The translations under genes and the position numbers were made by a program. Under the pieces are notes generated by a model, which saw nothing but the letters and a program-made list of their open reading frames with translations, made no database searches and had not been told where the DNA came from. Of a DNA stretch of 64,000 nucleotides, positions 10,412 through 19,121 are shown one piece after another. Within the stretch, counting starts at the first letter, position 1; each line of letters begins with the position of its first letter. The DNA is from Catenibacterium mitsuokai (lineage in GTDB: Bacteria > Bacillota_I > Bacilli_A > Erysipelotrichales > Coprobacillaceae), in NCBI RefSeq assembly GCF_025148785.1, contig NZ_CP102271.1, positions 1,667,972-1,731,971 of the forward strand, written 5' to 3'.

Positions 10412-12388
10412 TTAACGGTAAATAAGATGTTCCCCTAAATAAGTGATAATAGAAAAGCTGCCATCAAGATCAGTACGCAGTATTTTAATCTTTCTTTCTT
10501 CTAATCGTTTAATCACAATACGAGCTGGGTGACCATAAAGATTATGTTCTCCTACACCAATCATCGCAATACGTGGATGTACCATTTGAAAGAATGTTAC
10601 AGAAGAAGAATAACCACTACCATGATGAGCCACTTTTAAAACATCTATATCTATTTCTCCATATTTCTTATAAAGATCTTCTTCTACATTGCTTGGGATA
10701 TCACCCGTAAATAAATAATTATAGCCTCCTGTTGTTACTAACATGACTAAAGAATTTTCATTGGTAGAAGGATAAATCACATCACTTTTAAGCATTTTAA
10801 TTGTAATCAGCTTATTCTTCTCTTCTTCCTGATAGGAGTCAATGATACGCTTGACTTTATATTTCTTCTTTAACGAATCCAAAGCACCATAGTGATCATA
10901 ATCGTGATGAGATATATAAACTCTATCAATACACGGAACACCTTGAGATTTAAGAAATGGAATAACATTATGACTAGCAATATCATATTCCCTGTTACCC
11001 CCTGTATCAATCAAATAATTTCCTTGATTGAAAGGTAGGCGGATCAATGAACAATCCCCCTGCCCTACATCAATAGTAGAAACCTGAGTGTATGGTTTAT
11101 AGATACTATATATATGAAAGCTGATCATAAGTGCACATAATAGAGACATAGAAAACTGAACACTCTTCTTTTCTTCTAATAATAAGAAAATATAAAATAA
11201 GATGACATAATAAAGAATAATAAATGAGAGCGTTGGTTTTTGAAAAATGATTTCTGCATTGAATGAAGTGATAAAGTTCAAGATCATCTGCTGGTAGTTG
11301 ATCATCATCTTCATAATGAGATCTATTGGAAAAATGAGAGAGAGGAGCGTTACAATATAGAAACAGGATATAAAAGGAGCAAGAAGAACCGTTAAAAAAT
11401 AAGAAAAGATATTAATGGAGAAGTTAAGCGCGAGGACAATAGGAATACCACCCAAATAGATAAGGAAAGAGCGATATGGGAAATGTTTGGTCATAATGAC
11501 AAGGAAATAAATAAAGTAAGAGAAGACAAAAGAAATACTAAAGATGATATAAGGATTTTTAATAACATTAAATAAAACAAGTAACGATAGTACATCTAAT
11601 TGATTGAACTTCTCTTTTACAAGATCATAGATGACAAGCATATAAAAGGCACGATGAAGAGATATATTATAAGGTATAGAAAAGACATAAAAGGCTATGA
11701 GTATTTTGATAATGATATCCGCAATATCAACACGTACAAACGTTTTAATAAGACTCAAACATTTATAAAGTAAATGTATATGCATACCTGAAAGAGCAAA
11801 CATATGGATAAGAGAAAGACTTGTGAGGAGTGAATAGTCTTCTTTAATGGCTTCATCTTTTATACCTAGAACAAAGAGTTTCTGATAACTTTTAATAGAC
11901 TTCGAAGAAGAGAAATGTTTTTCTATTAATTGACAAAAGGAAGGATGGGATGAAACAGAGGTAATATGGGTGATTTTAGCCTTTGCGACGATATTGTTAG
12001 CTTTGAATGAATGATATTCATCATAACCTATCGGATCCTTGCGATGCTTAATTTCAAGAAACCTAAGTTTAACAAGTACTTCATCATTGTATTGAAATGA
12101 ATGATCTGTATAGGCTTTAATCTTCCCATAATCAGTGTTTAAAATAACATAATTATCTCTTATATCTTTCACCCTCCCAGAAACAATAGAAGGCACTTCT
12201 GGTGAAGTCACTGGTCTTAATATAATTGGTAATAAAAAAAGAAGAAACAACATCTTTCTTCCAAATCGTTTCACTAGATAAATTAAATAAGCAAGTAGAA
12301 ATATATAAAATAAAGGATGAACAAGATAAGCAACTGACAGCAATAAGACAAATACAGCATAATATACTAAATGATATCTTAAAGGCAT
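10412..12388 (-). CDS. comEC: ComEC/Rec2 DNA uptake channel
   Basis: A 658-residue integral membrane protein. An N-terminal soluble part is followed by roughly ten membrane segments (competence domain around residues 150-400). The C-terminal metallo-beta-lactamase-like domain begins DVGQGDCSLIRLP, with LIDTGG, HHDYDHYGA and a later AHHGSGYS metal motif. ComEC forms the channel for single-stranded DNA import and its C-terminal domain is thought to degrade the other strand. The start codon overlaps comEA by 10 bases, so the two are probably translationally coupled. The metal-binding histidines are intact. Confidence 0.95.
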   Translation of the reverse strand: MPLRYHLVYYAVFVLLLSVAYLVHPLFYIFLLAYLIYLVKRFGRKMLFLLFLLPIILRPVTSPEVPSIVSGRVKDIRDNYVILNTDYGKIKAYTDHSFQYNDEVLVKLRFLEIKHRKDPIGYDEYHSFKANNIVAKAKITHITSVSSHPSFCQLIEKHFSSSKSIKSYQKLFVLGIKDEAIKEDYSLLTSLSLIHMFALSGMHIHLLYKCLSLIKTFVRVDIADIIIKILIAFYVFSIPYNISLHRAFYMLVIYDLVKEKFNQLDVLSLLVLFNVIKNPYIIFSISFVFSYFIYFLVIMTKHFPYRSFLIYLGGIPIVLALNFSINIFSYFLTVLLAPFISCFYIVTLLSLIFPIDLIMKMMINYQQMILNFITSFNAEIIFQKPTLSFIILYYVILFYIFLLLEEKKSVQFSMSLLCALMISFHIYSIYKPYTQVSTIDVGQGDCSLIRLPFNQGNYLIDTGGNREYDIASHNVIPFLKSQGVPCIDRVYISHHDYDHYGALDSLKKKYKVKRIIDSYQEEEKNKLITIKMLKSDVIYPSTNENSLVMLVTTGGYNYLFTGDIPSNVEEDLYKKYGEIDIDVLKVAHHGSGYSSSVTFFQMVHPRIAMIGVGEHNLYGHPARIVIKRLEERKIKILRTDLDGSFSIITYLGEHLIYR

Positions 12389-12849
12389 AGATAGTCACGA
12401 TAGATGAGATATTTCTTCTCACCGATTCCTTGTATATTCATGATGTCTTCTATCGAATAAAAAGGCTGTATCTGTCTATAGTCAATGAACTTCTGTGCTG
12501 TTTTCTCTCCTACCCCTTTTAAAGTCATAAAGTCTTCTAAAGTTCCCTTATTAAGCGAAATCATATTTGCTCTTTTTTCTGGTAAATAAAAACGCATTTC
12601 TGCTTGAATACTTCTATTCATATTTAAAGAATCCATGCAAGCATTTTCTTTAACCCCTACTTTCTTTACTAAATCACTCATCGTCATACCTTCTTTTATA
12701 GGAACTTCACCTGTTTGGTTAAAAGCACCTTCTAACGTGATATAAACTTCTGATTTTTGTGTAGAGCTGACTTTTTCAGGCTTTTGATAACTATATAGAA
12801 ATGAGGCAATACTCAAAAGAATCAGCCCAATAATCTTAATTTGACGCAT
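12379..12849 (-). CDS. comEA: ComEA DNA-binding competence protein
   Basis: 156 residues: a single N-terminal membrane helix (IIGLILLSIASFLYS), an SLBB-like beta region (VYITLEGAFNQTGEVPIKEG, about 34-55) and a C-terminal double helix-hairpin-helix (LEDFMTLKGVGEKTAQKFIDYR and IEDIMNIQGIGEKKYLIYRDYL) that binds incoming double-stranded DNA for hand-off to ComEC. The ATG follows directly on the U-run of the ruvB terminator and has no recognisable ribosome-binding site, which is odd. Confidence 0.93.
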   Translation of the reverse strand: MRQIKIIGLILLSIASFLYSYQKPEKVSSTQKSEVYITLEGAFNQTGEVPIKEGMTMSDLVKKVGVKENACMDSLNMNRSIQAEMRFYLPEKRANMISLNKGTLEDFMTLKGVGEKTAQKFIDYRQIQPFYSIEDIMNIQGIGEKKYLIYRDYLCL

Positions 12850-12850
12850 A

Positions 12851-12876
12851 AAAAAAGAGAATTGATCTAATTCTCT
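12851..12876 (-). terminator. Terminator between ruvB and comEA
   Basis: Minus-strand AGAGAATT / AATTCTCT stem, 5-base loop, then seven Us that run directly into the comEA start codon. Confidence 0.8.
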
Positions 12877-13859
12877 CTTGTAATATGAAAATGTCTATAA
12901 GCAAGATTTGTCGCAATTCTGCCTCTTGAAGTACGTTTGATCAAGCCTTTTTGTAGTAAGTAAGGTTCATAGACATCTTCTAATGTCATTCTTTCTTCAC
13001 CAATACTTGCAGCAAGTGCTTCTAAACCAACTGGCCCACCCTGGAAACGATTGATAATGCCAAGTAAGTATTTATGATCGACATCATCTAGTCCTAGATT
13101 ATCTACTTTTAAACGGTCCAATGCCTGCATTGTACGGTCTTTTGTAATGATTTCATCACCATAAAACTGTGCAAAGTCTCTTACACGTCTAAAGAGTCTA
13201 TTCGCAATACGTGGTGTCCCTCTTGAACGTCTGGCAAGTTCCATCTTTGCTTCCTCTTCCATGGTCATACCGTAGACTTTACTTGTACGAGAAATAATAT
13301 CTCTGAGTTCTTCATCTTTATAATAATCAAGTTTAGCCACAATACCAAAACGGTCACGTAATGGGGCTGAAATATCTCCTGCACGTGTAGTCGCTCCTAC
13401 TAATGTAAAAGGAGGTAAATCAATACGTACAGAACGTGTTGTGGCATCTTTACCAATCATAACATCCACGCAGAAATCTTCCATTGCTGGATACAGTATT
13501 TCTTCTACAACTTTATTCAAACGATGAATTTCATCAATAAAAAGAACATCACCTGGTTCTAAAGATGTAAGCAAAGCGACAAGATCTCCCGTTTTTTCAA
13601 TAGAAGGTCCTGTTGTAATCTTGATATGCGTTCCCATTTCATTTGCAATAATCATCGACATAGTCGTTTTACCAAGTCCTGGAGGACCATAGAACAAAAC
13701 ATGATCAAGTGTTTCATCACGCATCTTTGCAGCACCTACAAAGACACGAAGGTTTTCTTTTAAATCATGCTGACCGACATATTCATCAAAAGAAGCCGGT
13801 CTTAAAGAGCTTTCTTCATCTTCGATATGTTCATTAGTATCTAAAACATCACGATCCAT
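12867..13859 (-). CDS. ruvB: Holliday junction helicase RuvB
   Basis: A 330-residue AAA+ ATPase: Walker A GPPGLGKT (58-65), Walker [11 protein letters not shown], the sensor region [18 protein letters not shown] and a C-terminal winged helix ([17 protein letters not shown]). The hexamer drives branch migration with RuvA. It lies 15 bases after ruvA. Its stop codon is inside the following terminator stem. Confidence 0.98.
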   Translation of the reverse strand: MDRDVLDTNEHIEDEESSLRPASFDEYVGQHDLKENLRVFVGAAKMRDETLDHVLFYGPPGLGKTTMSMIIANEMGTHIKITTGPSIEKTGDLVALLTSLEPGDVLFIDEIHRLNKVVEEILYPAMEDFCVDVMIGKDATTRSVRIDLPPFTLVGATTRAGDISAPLRDRFGIVAKLDYYKDEELRDIISRTSKVYGMTMEEEAKMELARRSRGTPRIANRLFRRVRDFAQFYGDEIITKDRTMQALDRLKVDNLGLDDVDHKYLLGIINRFQGGPVGLEALAASIGEERMTLEDVYEPYLLQKGLIKRTSRGRIATNLAYRHFHITREN

Positions 13860-13874
13860 AAGATTCTCCTTTCA

Positions 13875-14435
13875 TTATTGTGTTAATAAGGCTAATGCAC
13901 GTTTCACATAGCCATTTGTATCTAGATTTTCGCTCGATAATACTTTCATAGCTTTTTCTACATCACTCTGTTTATAGCCTAATGCGATTAATACTTCAGT
14001 AGCTTCCTCATAATCTGGAGAGCCAAGAGGCTTCATTGCACGTTTATCAAACTTACCATGCAAGTCAAGAATGATCTGCTGTGCCGCCTTAGGTCCAATA
14101 CCTGGTATCTTCTTAAGATATGCTATATTTTTACCTTCTATCGCATCAATAATCGCATCAATCTCACCTGTCGCAAGAATACCGATTGCCGTCTTGCAGC
14201 CTATCCCTTTCACAAGAATAAGCTTTTGAAATAATTCTTTTTCTTCTTTCTTCTTAAAGCCAAATAAGGTAAGATCATCTTCTTTGACCTGTTGATATAT
14301 ATATACTGTTGCATCATCACCCTTTTTAAAATTATAAGGATTAGATACATGTACTTCATAACCTATTCCATGATTATCTATGACAATATGATCTGAATAC
14401 AAACCTGCAATGATTCCTTTGATATAACTATACAT
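13875..14435 (-). CDS. ruvA: Holliday junction DNA helicase subunit RuvA
   Basis: 186 residues from the ATG at 14435 (AAAGGAG, then MYSYIKGIIAGLYSDHIVID). Family members begin MYxYIxG, so the upstream extension is not used. OB-fold N-terminus, two helix-hairpin-helix motifs (LILVKGIGCKTAIGIL, YLKKIPGIGPKAAQQIIL) and the C-terminal domain III (EATEVLIALGYKQSDVEKA) that contacts RuvB. It is the first gene of the ruvAB unit. Confidence 0.97.
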   Translation of the reverse strand: MYSYIKGIIAGLYSDHIVIDNHGIGYEVHVSNPYNFKKGDDATVYIYQQVKEDDLTLFGFKKKEEKELFQKLILVKGIGCKTAIGILATGEIDAIIDAIEGKNIAYLKKIPGIGPKAAQQIILDLHGKFDKRAMKPLGSPDYEEATEVLIALGYKQSDVEKAMKVLSSENLDTNGYVKRALALLTQ

Positions 14436-14474
14436 AAAATTCTCCTTTACGCATTCCCTAATTCTATCATATGT

Positions 14475-14506
14475 CAAAAAAAAATACCATTTCTAGAAAT
14501 GGTATT
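14475..14506 (-). terminator. Terminator after obgE
   Basis: Minus-strand 11-bp stem AATACCATTTC / GAAATGGTATT with a 2-base centre, followed by a run of more than seven Us. It overlaps the obgE stop codon. Confidence 0.9.
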
Positions 14507-15782
14507 AATTATAAAATTCAAACTCGAAGTCATATAGGCGTACAGTATCGCCATCTTCACAGCCTGCTTCTCTTAATGCATCATCAATACCCATATTACG
14601 GATCTGTAATGCGAATCTCTGGAAGCCGTCATCTGTAGTAAATGATGCCATCTGTACAAGTCTTTCAACCTTCTTACCAGTAACTTCCCATACACCATTA
14701 CCCTTATTATGGATAGTGAATGGTTTTTCATCTTCCTTATAAGTATAAAGAACACTTTCCTGTTCTTCTTCCTGATTAAAGAAGTCTGGTGCAGTTTCTA
14801 ATGCATCAGCAACTGCATAAAGGACAGCATCGATACCTTCATGAATTGGTGCAATGATTGGGAATACTTTCTGATCTCCAAGTTTTTCCTTGAACTTCTT
14901 TAAGTTTTCTTCTGCTTCATCGCCATCCATCTTATTAGCAACAATAATCTGTGGTCTTTCTAATAAGCGATATTCATATTCACCTAATTCTTTATTAATA
15001 GTGACATAATCTTCATAAGGATCTCTGCCTTCGCTACCGCTCATATCAATAATATGCACGATAACACGACATCTTTCGATATGTCTTAAGAACTGATGAC
15101 CTAATCCTTTACCCTGTGATGCCCCTTCAATAAGACCAGGTAAGTCAGCCATAACAAATGAACGACCATCCTTAACCTGTACAACACCTAAATTAGGCAC
15201 AATAGTAGTAAAGTGATAATCAGCAATCTGTGGTCTTGCTTTTGAAACAACAGATAATAAAGTAGACTTACCAACACTTGGGAATCCTACTAATCCAACA
15301 TCTGCAAGTAGCTTTAATTCTACTCTTAAATTGAATTTTTCACCTGGTTCACCATTTTCACAGATTTTAGGTGCTGGGTTACGTGATGAAGCGAATCTTG
15401 CATTACCACGACCACCACGGCCACCTTTTGCGATAACAGCACGCTGACCATCTTTTGTAAGATCGGCAATAATATTGCCTGTATCATCATCATAAACACA
15501 AGTGCCCACTGGTACTCTGATGACTAAATCATCGGCATCAGCACCATGCATCTTTTTAGCATGACCTTTTTCACCATTTTGTGCTTTATATTCACGATAA
15601 TATCTTAAGTCTAATAAAGTAGATAATGAGTTTGTTGCAACGAAGATAACACTTCCGCCACGACCTCCATCTCCACCAGATGGACCTCCTTTAGGAACAT
15701 GTGCTTCACGTCTAAACGCAACTGTACCATTACCACCAGTACCAGCTTGAACATAAATCTTAACGCGATCAATAAATTTCAT
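14505..15782 (-). CDS. obgE: GTPase ObgE/CgtA
   Basis: 425 residues from the ATG at 15782 (GAAGGTGG upstream, [19 protein letters not shown]). The Gly-rich Obg fold (1-158) is followed by the GTPase domain with G1 [10 protein letters not shown]3 DLPGLIEGA and G4 NKMD. A C-terminal OCT domain ends with the acidic FEFEF tail. It acts in late 50S assembly and stress control. It lies downstream of rplU-prp-rpmA, separated from rpmA by a hairpin terminator that could meter its expression. Confidence 0.98.
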   Translation of the reverse strand: MKFIDRVKIYVQAGTGGNGTVAFRREAHVPKGGPSGGDGGRGGSVIFVATNSLSTLLDLRYYREYKAQNGEKGHAKKMHGADADDLVIRVPVGTCVYDDDTGNIIADLTKDGQRAVIAKGGRGGRGNARFASSRNPAPKICENGEPGEKFNLRVELKLLADVGLVGFPSVGKSTLLSVVSKARPQIADYHFTTIVPNLGVVQVKDGRSFVMADLPGLIEGASQGKGLGHQFLRHIERCRVIVHIIDMSGSEGRDPYEDYVTINKELGEYEYRLLERPQIIVANKMDGDEAEENLKKFKEKLGDQKVFPIIAPIHEGIDAVLYAVADALETAPDFFNQEEEQESVLYTYKEDEKPFTIHNKGNGVWEVTGKKVERLVQMASFTTDDGFQRFALQIRNMGIDDALREAGCEDGDTVRLYDFEFEFYN

Positions 15783-15801
15783 GTATCCACCTTCTTTCTT
15801 C

Positions 15802-15828
15802 AAAAAAAGAATCCCATAGGGGATTCTT
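15802..15828 (-). terminator. Terminator or attenuator between rpmA and obgE
   Basis: Minus-strand stem AAGAATCCC / GGGATTCTT, 4-base loop, then seven Us. Confidence 0.88.
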
Positions 15829-15832
15829 GAGA

Positions 15833-16114
15833 TTAAGCTACTGGGTAAACAGATACCTGTTTCTTGTTTTTACCAAGTCTTTCGTATTTAACGACACCAT
15901 CAACTTTAGCGAATAAAGTATCGTCTCCACCTTTACCAACATTAGTACCAGGATGAACCTTAGTACCTCTCTGTCTATAAATAATTGAACCAGCTGTGCA
16001 AGTCTGTCCATCAGAAAGCTTAGCACCTAAACGCTTTGATTCAGAGTCACGACCGTTCTTAGTAGAACCTACACCCTTTTTAGAAGCGAATAACTGTAAA
16101 TCTAACTTTAACAT
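15833..16114 (-). CDS. rpmA: 50S ribosomal protein L27, with cleavable N-terminal extension
   Basis: 93 residues from the ATG at 16114, placed by GGGAGG 9 bases upstream. The protein starts [17 protein letters not shown]. In Firmicutes L27 is made with this MLxLxLQLFA extension, which Prp cleaves after LQLFA so that the mature N-terminus can reach the peptidyl transferase centre. The body ([34 protein letters not shown]) is standard. The prp gene lies directly upstream. Confidence 0.97.
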   Translation of the reverse strand: MLKLDLQLFASKKGVGSTKNGRDSESKRLGAKLSDGQTCTAGSIIYRQRGTKVHPGTNVGKGGDDTLFAKVDGVVKYERLGKNKKQVSVYPVA

Positions 16115-16118
16115 AGTA

Positions 16119-16439
16119 TTATACCTCCCTAGTGTTAATTTTAACATATTGTTCGTATGAGTATTCAACAGTTTCTAGAATTTTTATTAAAGTTTCTAGA
16201 ATAATTTGATAATCTTCACGATTATTGAATATCTCGAAATAAGAGTAACCACTCTCTACATTGGCAAGATTGCCATCTTTCATGAAGCCTTTGGCTTCAA
16301 GCATATTGTAAATACCTACTACTGCAGTACTGATTCCAGCACAAGCAAGATCTTTACCATATTCATTTTGTCCAGCATGCCCTTCAACCTTGATAGATTG
16401 AATCTGACCTGCATGATACACGACATCTACGTGAGTCAT
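16119..16439 (-). CDS. prp: Ribosomal-processing cysteine protease Prp
   Basis: A 106-residue YsxB/Prp. The catalytic pair is visible as H21 (VEGHAGQ) and C33 (DLACAGIS). It removes the N-terminal extension of L27, whose gene follows 4 bases downstream. The start codon shares a base with the rplU stop (TAATG), implying translational coupling. This rplU-prp-rpmA order is the standard Firmicutes arrangement and explains why L27 here keeps the LQLFA motif. Confidence 0.96.
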   Translation of the reverse strand: MTHVDVVYHAGQIQSIKVEGHAGQNEYGKDLACAGISTAVVGIYNMLEAKGFMKDGNLANVESGYSYFEIFNNREDYQIILETLIKILETVEYSYEQYVKINTREV

Positions 16440-16747
16440 TAAGCGTTAATTTCTTTGATTGTTAACTTAGTATAAGGCTGTCTATGACCCTGTTTCTTAT
16501 GATAATGCTTTTTAGGCTTATATTTGAATATAGTGACTTTCTTTTCCTTACCCTGTTTTTCAACAGTTGCAGTAACCTTAGCACCTTCTACATAAGGATG
16601 ACCAACTTTAACACCGTTATCACCAACTAAAAGAACCTTTTCGAAAGTGTATTCAGTGCCTTCTTCAACATCTAACTTTTCTACAAAAATAGTATCTCCG
16701 GCTTCAACCTTTAACTGTTTTCCACCAGTTTCAATAATTGCGTACAT
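16439..16747 (-). CDS. rplU: 50S ribosomal protein L21
   Basis: 102 residues starting [18 protein letters not shown] from the ATG at 16747, after AAGGAGGTACACTG. It has the conserved C-terminal pattern [21 protein letters not shown] (here [15 protein letters not shown]). Upstream in-frame codons belong to the structured leader, not to the protein. Confidence 0.98.
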   Translation of the reverse strand: MYAIIETGGKQLKVEAGDTIFVEKLDVEEGTEYTFEKVLLVGDNGVKVGHPYVEGAKVTATVEKQGKEKKVTIFKYKPKKHYHKKQGHRQPYTKLTIKEINA

Positions 16748-16850
16748 CAGTGTACCTCCTTCATATTTTTTTCTCTTAGACTCGCCAACCAAGGCAGCAC
16801 TTGCATTTAATACCTTTTATGTGCGGTTGTAGTCAGAGGTCTACAACGCT
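16748..16850 (-). ncRNA. L21 ribosomal protein leader
   Basis: The roughly 100-base untranslated region before rplU carries the blocks known from Firmicutes L21 leaders (GCCGCACATA-like element, GTGCTGCCTTGGTTGGC, GAGTCTAAGAGA) before the ribosome-binding site. In the family this RNA is thought to mediate autoregulation. Recognition is by eye; a covariance search would settle it. Confidence 0.75.
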
Positions 16851-16854
16851 GATT

Positions 16855-16883
16855 ATAATATCATTTCTTACCCTTATCGTCAA
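16855..16883 (-). promoter_or_regulatory. Promoter of rplU-prp-rpmA
   Basis: Minus-strand TTGACG (plus 16878-16883), 17-base spacer, TATTAT (plus 16855-16860). It lies inside the last codons of the upstream recombinase gene. Confidence 0.65.
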
Positions 16884-17793
16884 TATTTTTTTCAATTTTC
16901 TTGAATTCTTGTCTAGGACAGGTACGATTATACACTTCTCTTAGATGTTCTTGTGATACATGCGTATAAATCTGGGTCGTAGATAAAGAGGAATGCCCTA
17001 ATAGTTCCTGTACAACACGGATATCCATACCTGCATCGAGTAAATGAGTTGCAAAGGAATGGCGAATTGTATGAGGATGAATCTTACGTAAAGGATCATA
17101 AAGATACATCGTGCGATCAATAATATTCTCTACTCCTCTATTTGTCAGTTTCTTTCCTCTTCGATTCACAAATACATAATCATGTGCTTCATGATATTCA
17201 TTCATAATGCTGATACGATCATCATTGATATACTGCAGTAACCATTTTTTTGCATAATCATGAAATGGTACTTCTCTTTCTTTGCTTCCTTTACCAAGCA
17301 CTCTAATCATTTGTCTATTAAAATCAATCTGCGACAAGCGCAATGACACTACTTCACTTACACGAAGTCCTGACGCATACATGAGTTCTAAAAGAGCTTT
17401 ATTTCTTACTCCTAGAGATGTATGCGTATCAATTGAGTCTAGATAGCCCATCATTTCATCAACATAAAGGAAATCAGGGTTTCTAGAGCCTGTTTTTAAA
17501 GAATGCACCTGTGAAAAAGGATTAGAGACTACACTATTCTGTTGACATAAATATTTAAAAAAAGATCTAAGAGAACTCAAATAATGATTGATTGTTGTAT
17601 GAGACAAATGTTTCTCATTTAAATAAATCAAGTAATTCTGAATTACATAATAGTCTACTTCCTGTAAAGAAATACTTTCTTTACCTATAAATAAGAGAAA
17701 ATCAGTCAGTTCTCTTTCATAGGATTGTAAAGTAAGTACAGAGTAGTTCTTTTGATATTTAAGATAGTGAAGAAAAGCTTTCTTTTCATCCAT
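16861..17793 (-). CDS. Tyrosine recombinase of the XerC/XerD family
   Basis: 310 residues. N-terminal SAM-like core-binding domain (1-90) and a catalytic domain with the expected residues: Arg in ASGLRVSE, Lys in [32 protein letters not shown] and the nucleophile Tyr in QIYTHVS. It resolves chromosome dimers at dif as one of two Xer subunits. Its position directly after trmFO (8-base overlap) matches the xerC (codV) location in Bacillus, but C versus D cannot be decided from sequence alone. Confidence 0.93.
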   Translation of the reverse strand: MDEKKAFLHYLKYQKNYSVLTLQSYERELTDFLLFIGKESISLQEVDYYVIQNYLIYLNEKHLSHTTINHYLSSLRSFFKYLCQQNSVVSNPFSQVHSLKTGSRNPDFLYVDEMMGYLDSIDTHTSLGVRNKALLELMYASGLRVSEVVSLRLSQIDFNRQMIRVLGKGSKEREVPFHDYAKKWLLQYINDDRISIMNEYHEAHDYVFVNRRGKKLTNRGVENIIDRTMYLYDPLRKIHPHTIRHSFATHLLDAGMDIRVVQELLGHSSLSTTQIYTHVSQEHLREVYNRTCPRQEFKKIEKNIDDKGKK

Positions 17794-19078
17794 TGATGAA
17801 TTCTTCCATCTTTTCTAATGCACGCTGTGCATATTTTTCTTTCTTTTCTTTTTTCTTCACTTTACCTTCTAAATCAGGAAGAATACCAAAGTTAGCCTTC
17901 ATCGGCTGGAAATCACTTGGGGACGCATGTGTAATATAATAAGCCAAAGAGCCCATGACTGTTTCTCTAGGATAAGTAAGAAGTTCTTCTCCCTTTAAAT
18001 ATCTCACCATATTCTTACCAGCCACAATACCACTCTGCGCAGACTCTACATATCCCTCTACGCCTGTCATCTGACCTGCAAAGAATAAATCTTCACGATT
18101 CTTGAACTGATATGTAGGATTTAAATAAGTAGGTGAATTGAAGTAACAGTTACGATGCATGATACCATAACGAACAATAGAAGCATTTTCTAGCCCTGGA
18201 ATCATATGAATAATACGATCCTGTTCACCCCATTTAAGATGTGTCTGGAATCCTACAATATTATAAAGAGAACCCACTGCATTATCCTGTCTTAACTGAA
18301 CAACTGCTTCAAAACGCTGACCATCCTTTTCTAGTCCTACAGGCTTCATTGGACCAAAAAGAAGTGTCTGCTTTCCTCTTCTTGCGATTTCTTCAAAAGG
18401 CATGCAGCCTTCAAAGAACTTTTCTTCAAAATCATGAGGCTTTACAACTTCTGCATTGATAAGTGCATCATAGAAAGCATCAAATTCTTCTTTAGTCATT
18501 GGGCAGTTGATATATTCCCCATCACCTTTATCATAACGTGATTTATAAAAGGCTTTATTAAAATCAATAGATTCTTTTGTGACAATTGGAGCCGCTGCAT
18601 CATAGAAATAGAAATAATCCTGATTACCCATTAAATCCATAATCTCTTTTGCAAGTGCATCACTCGTCAAAGGTCCAGATGCAATAATAGTCGGTCCATC
18701 TGGAATACGAGTCACTTCTTCACGATGAACAGTAACAAGAGGATGATTTTCAATAAACTCTGTCACCGCACGAGAAAAACCTTCACGATCGACTGCCAAA
18801 GAACCTCCTGCAGGAACTGCATGGTCTCTCGCCATCTTGATAATCATGCTGTCATTCATTGTCATTTCTTGTTTTAATACACCTACTGCATTCTTTAAGC
18901 CATCTGCACGTAATGAATTAGAACATACCAATTCTGCAAAATCACTTGTTTTATGTACATCTGTCTTCTTAACCGGTCTCATTTCATAAAGATGTACAGG
19001 AATACCTTCTTTAATAAGCTGGTAAGTGGCTTCAACACCAGCAAGTCCACCACCAACGACATTTACTTCCTTAATCAT
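17786..19078 (-). CDS. trmFO: tRNA m5U54 methyltransferase TrmFO
   Basis: 430 residues from the ATG at 19078 with GGAGG 5 bases upstream (a TTG four codons earlier lies within the ribosome-binding site). The N-terminal FAD motif is [14 protein letters not shown], followed by HLYEMRP and the conserved ELVCSNSLR. It uses methylenetetrahydrofolate and FAD to methylate U54 of tRNA. It lies between topA and the xer gene, the classic Firmicutes order. Confidence 0.97.
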   Translation of the reverse strand: MIKEVNVVGGGLAGVEATYQLIKEGIPVHLYEMRPVKKTDVHKTSDFAELVCSNSLRADGLKNAVGVLKQEMTMNDSMIIKMARDHAVPAGGSLAVDREGFSRAVTEFIENHPLVTVHREEVTRIPDGPTIIASGPLTSDALAKEIMDLMGNQDYFYFYDAAAPIVTKESIDFNKAFYKSRYDKGDGEYINCPMTKEEFDAFYDALINAEVVKPHDFEEKFFEGCMPFEEIARRGKQTLLFGPMKPVGLEKDGQRFEAVVQLRQDNAVGSLYNIVGFQTHLKWGEQDRIIHMIPGLENASIVRYGIMHRNCYFNSPTYLNPTYQFKNREDLFFAGQMTGVEGYVESAQSGIVAGKNMVRYLKGEELLTYPRETVMGSLAYYITHASPSDFQPMKANFGILPDLEGKVKKKEKKEKYAQRALEKMEEFING

Positions 19079-19093
19079 ATTTTCCTCCAATGA

Positions 19094-19121
19094 AAGAAAA
19101 TGAACTGCATGGGCAGTTCAT
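19094..19121 (-). terminator. Hairpin between topA and trmFO
   Basis: Minus-strand ATGAACTGC / GCAGTTCAT, 4-base loop, followed by TTTTCTTT. A probable partial terminator. Confidence 0.65.

Noticed and set aside
12153-12422. 89-codon minus-strand frame across the comEA/comEC junction
   Set aside because: It is out of frame with both well-supported genes and has no ribosome-binding site of its own.
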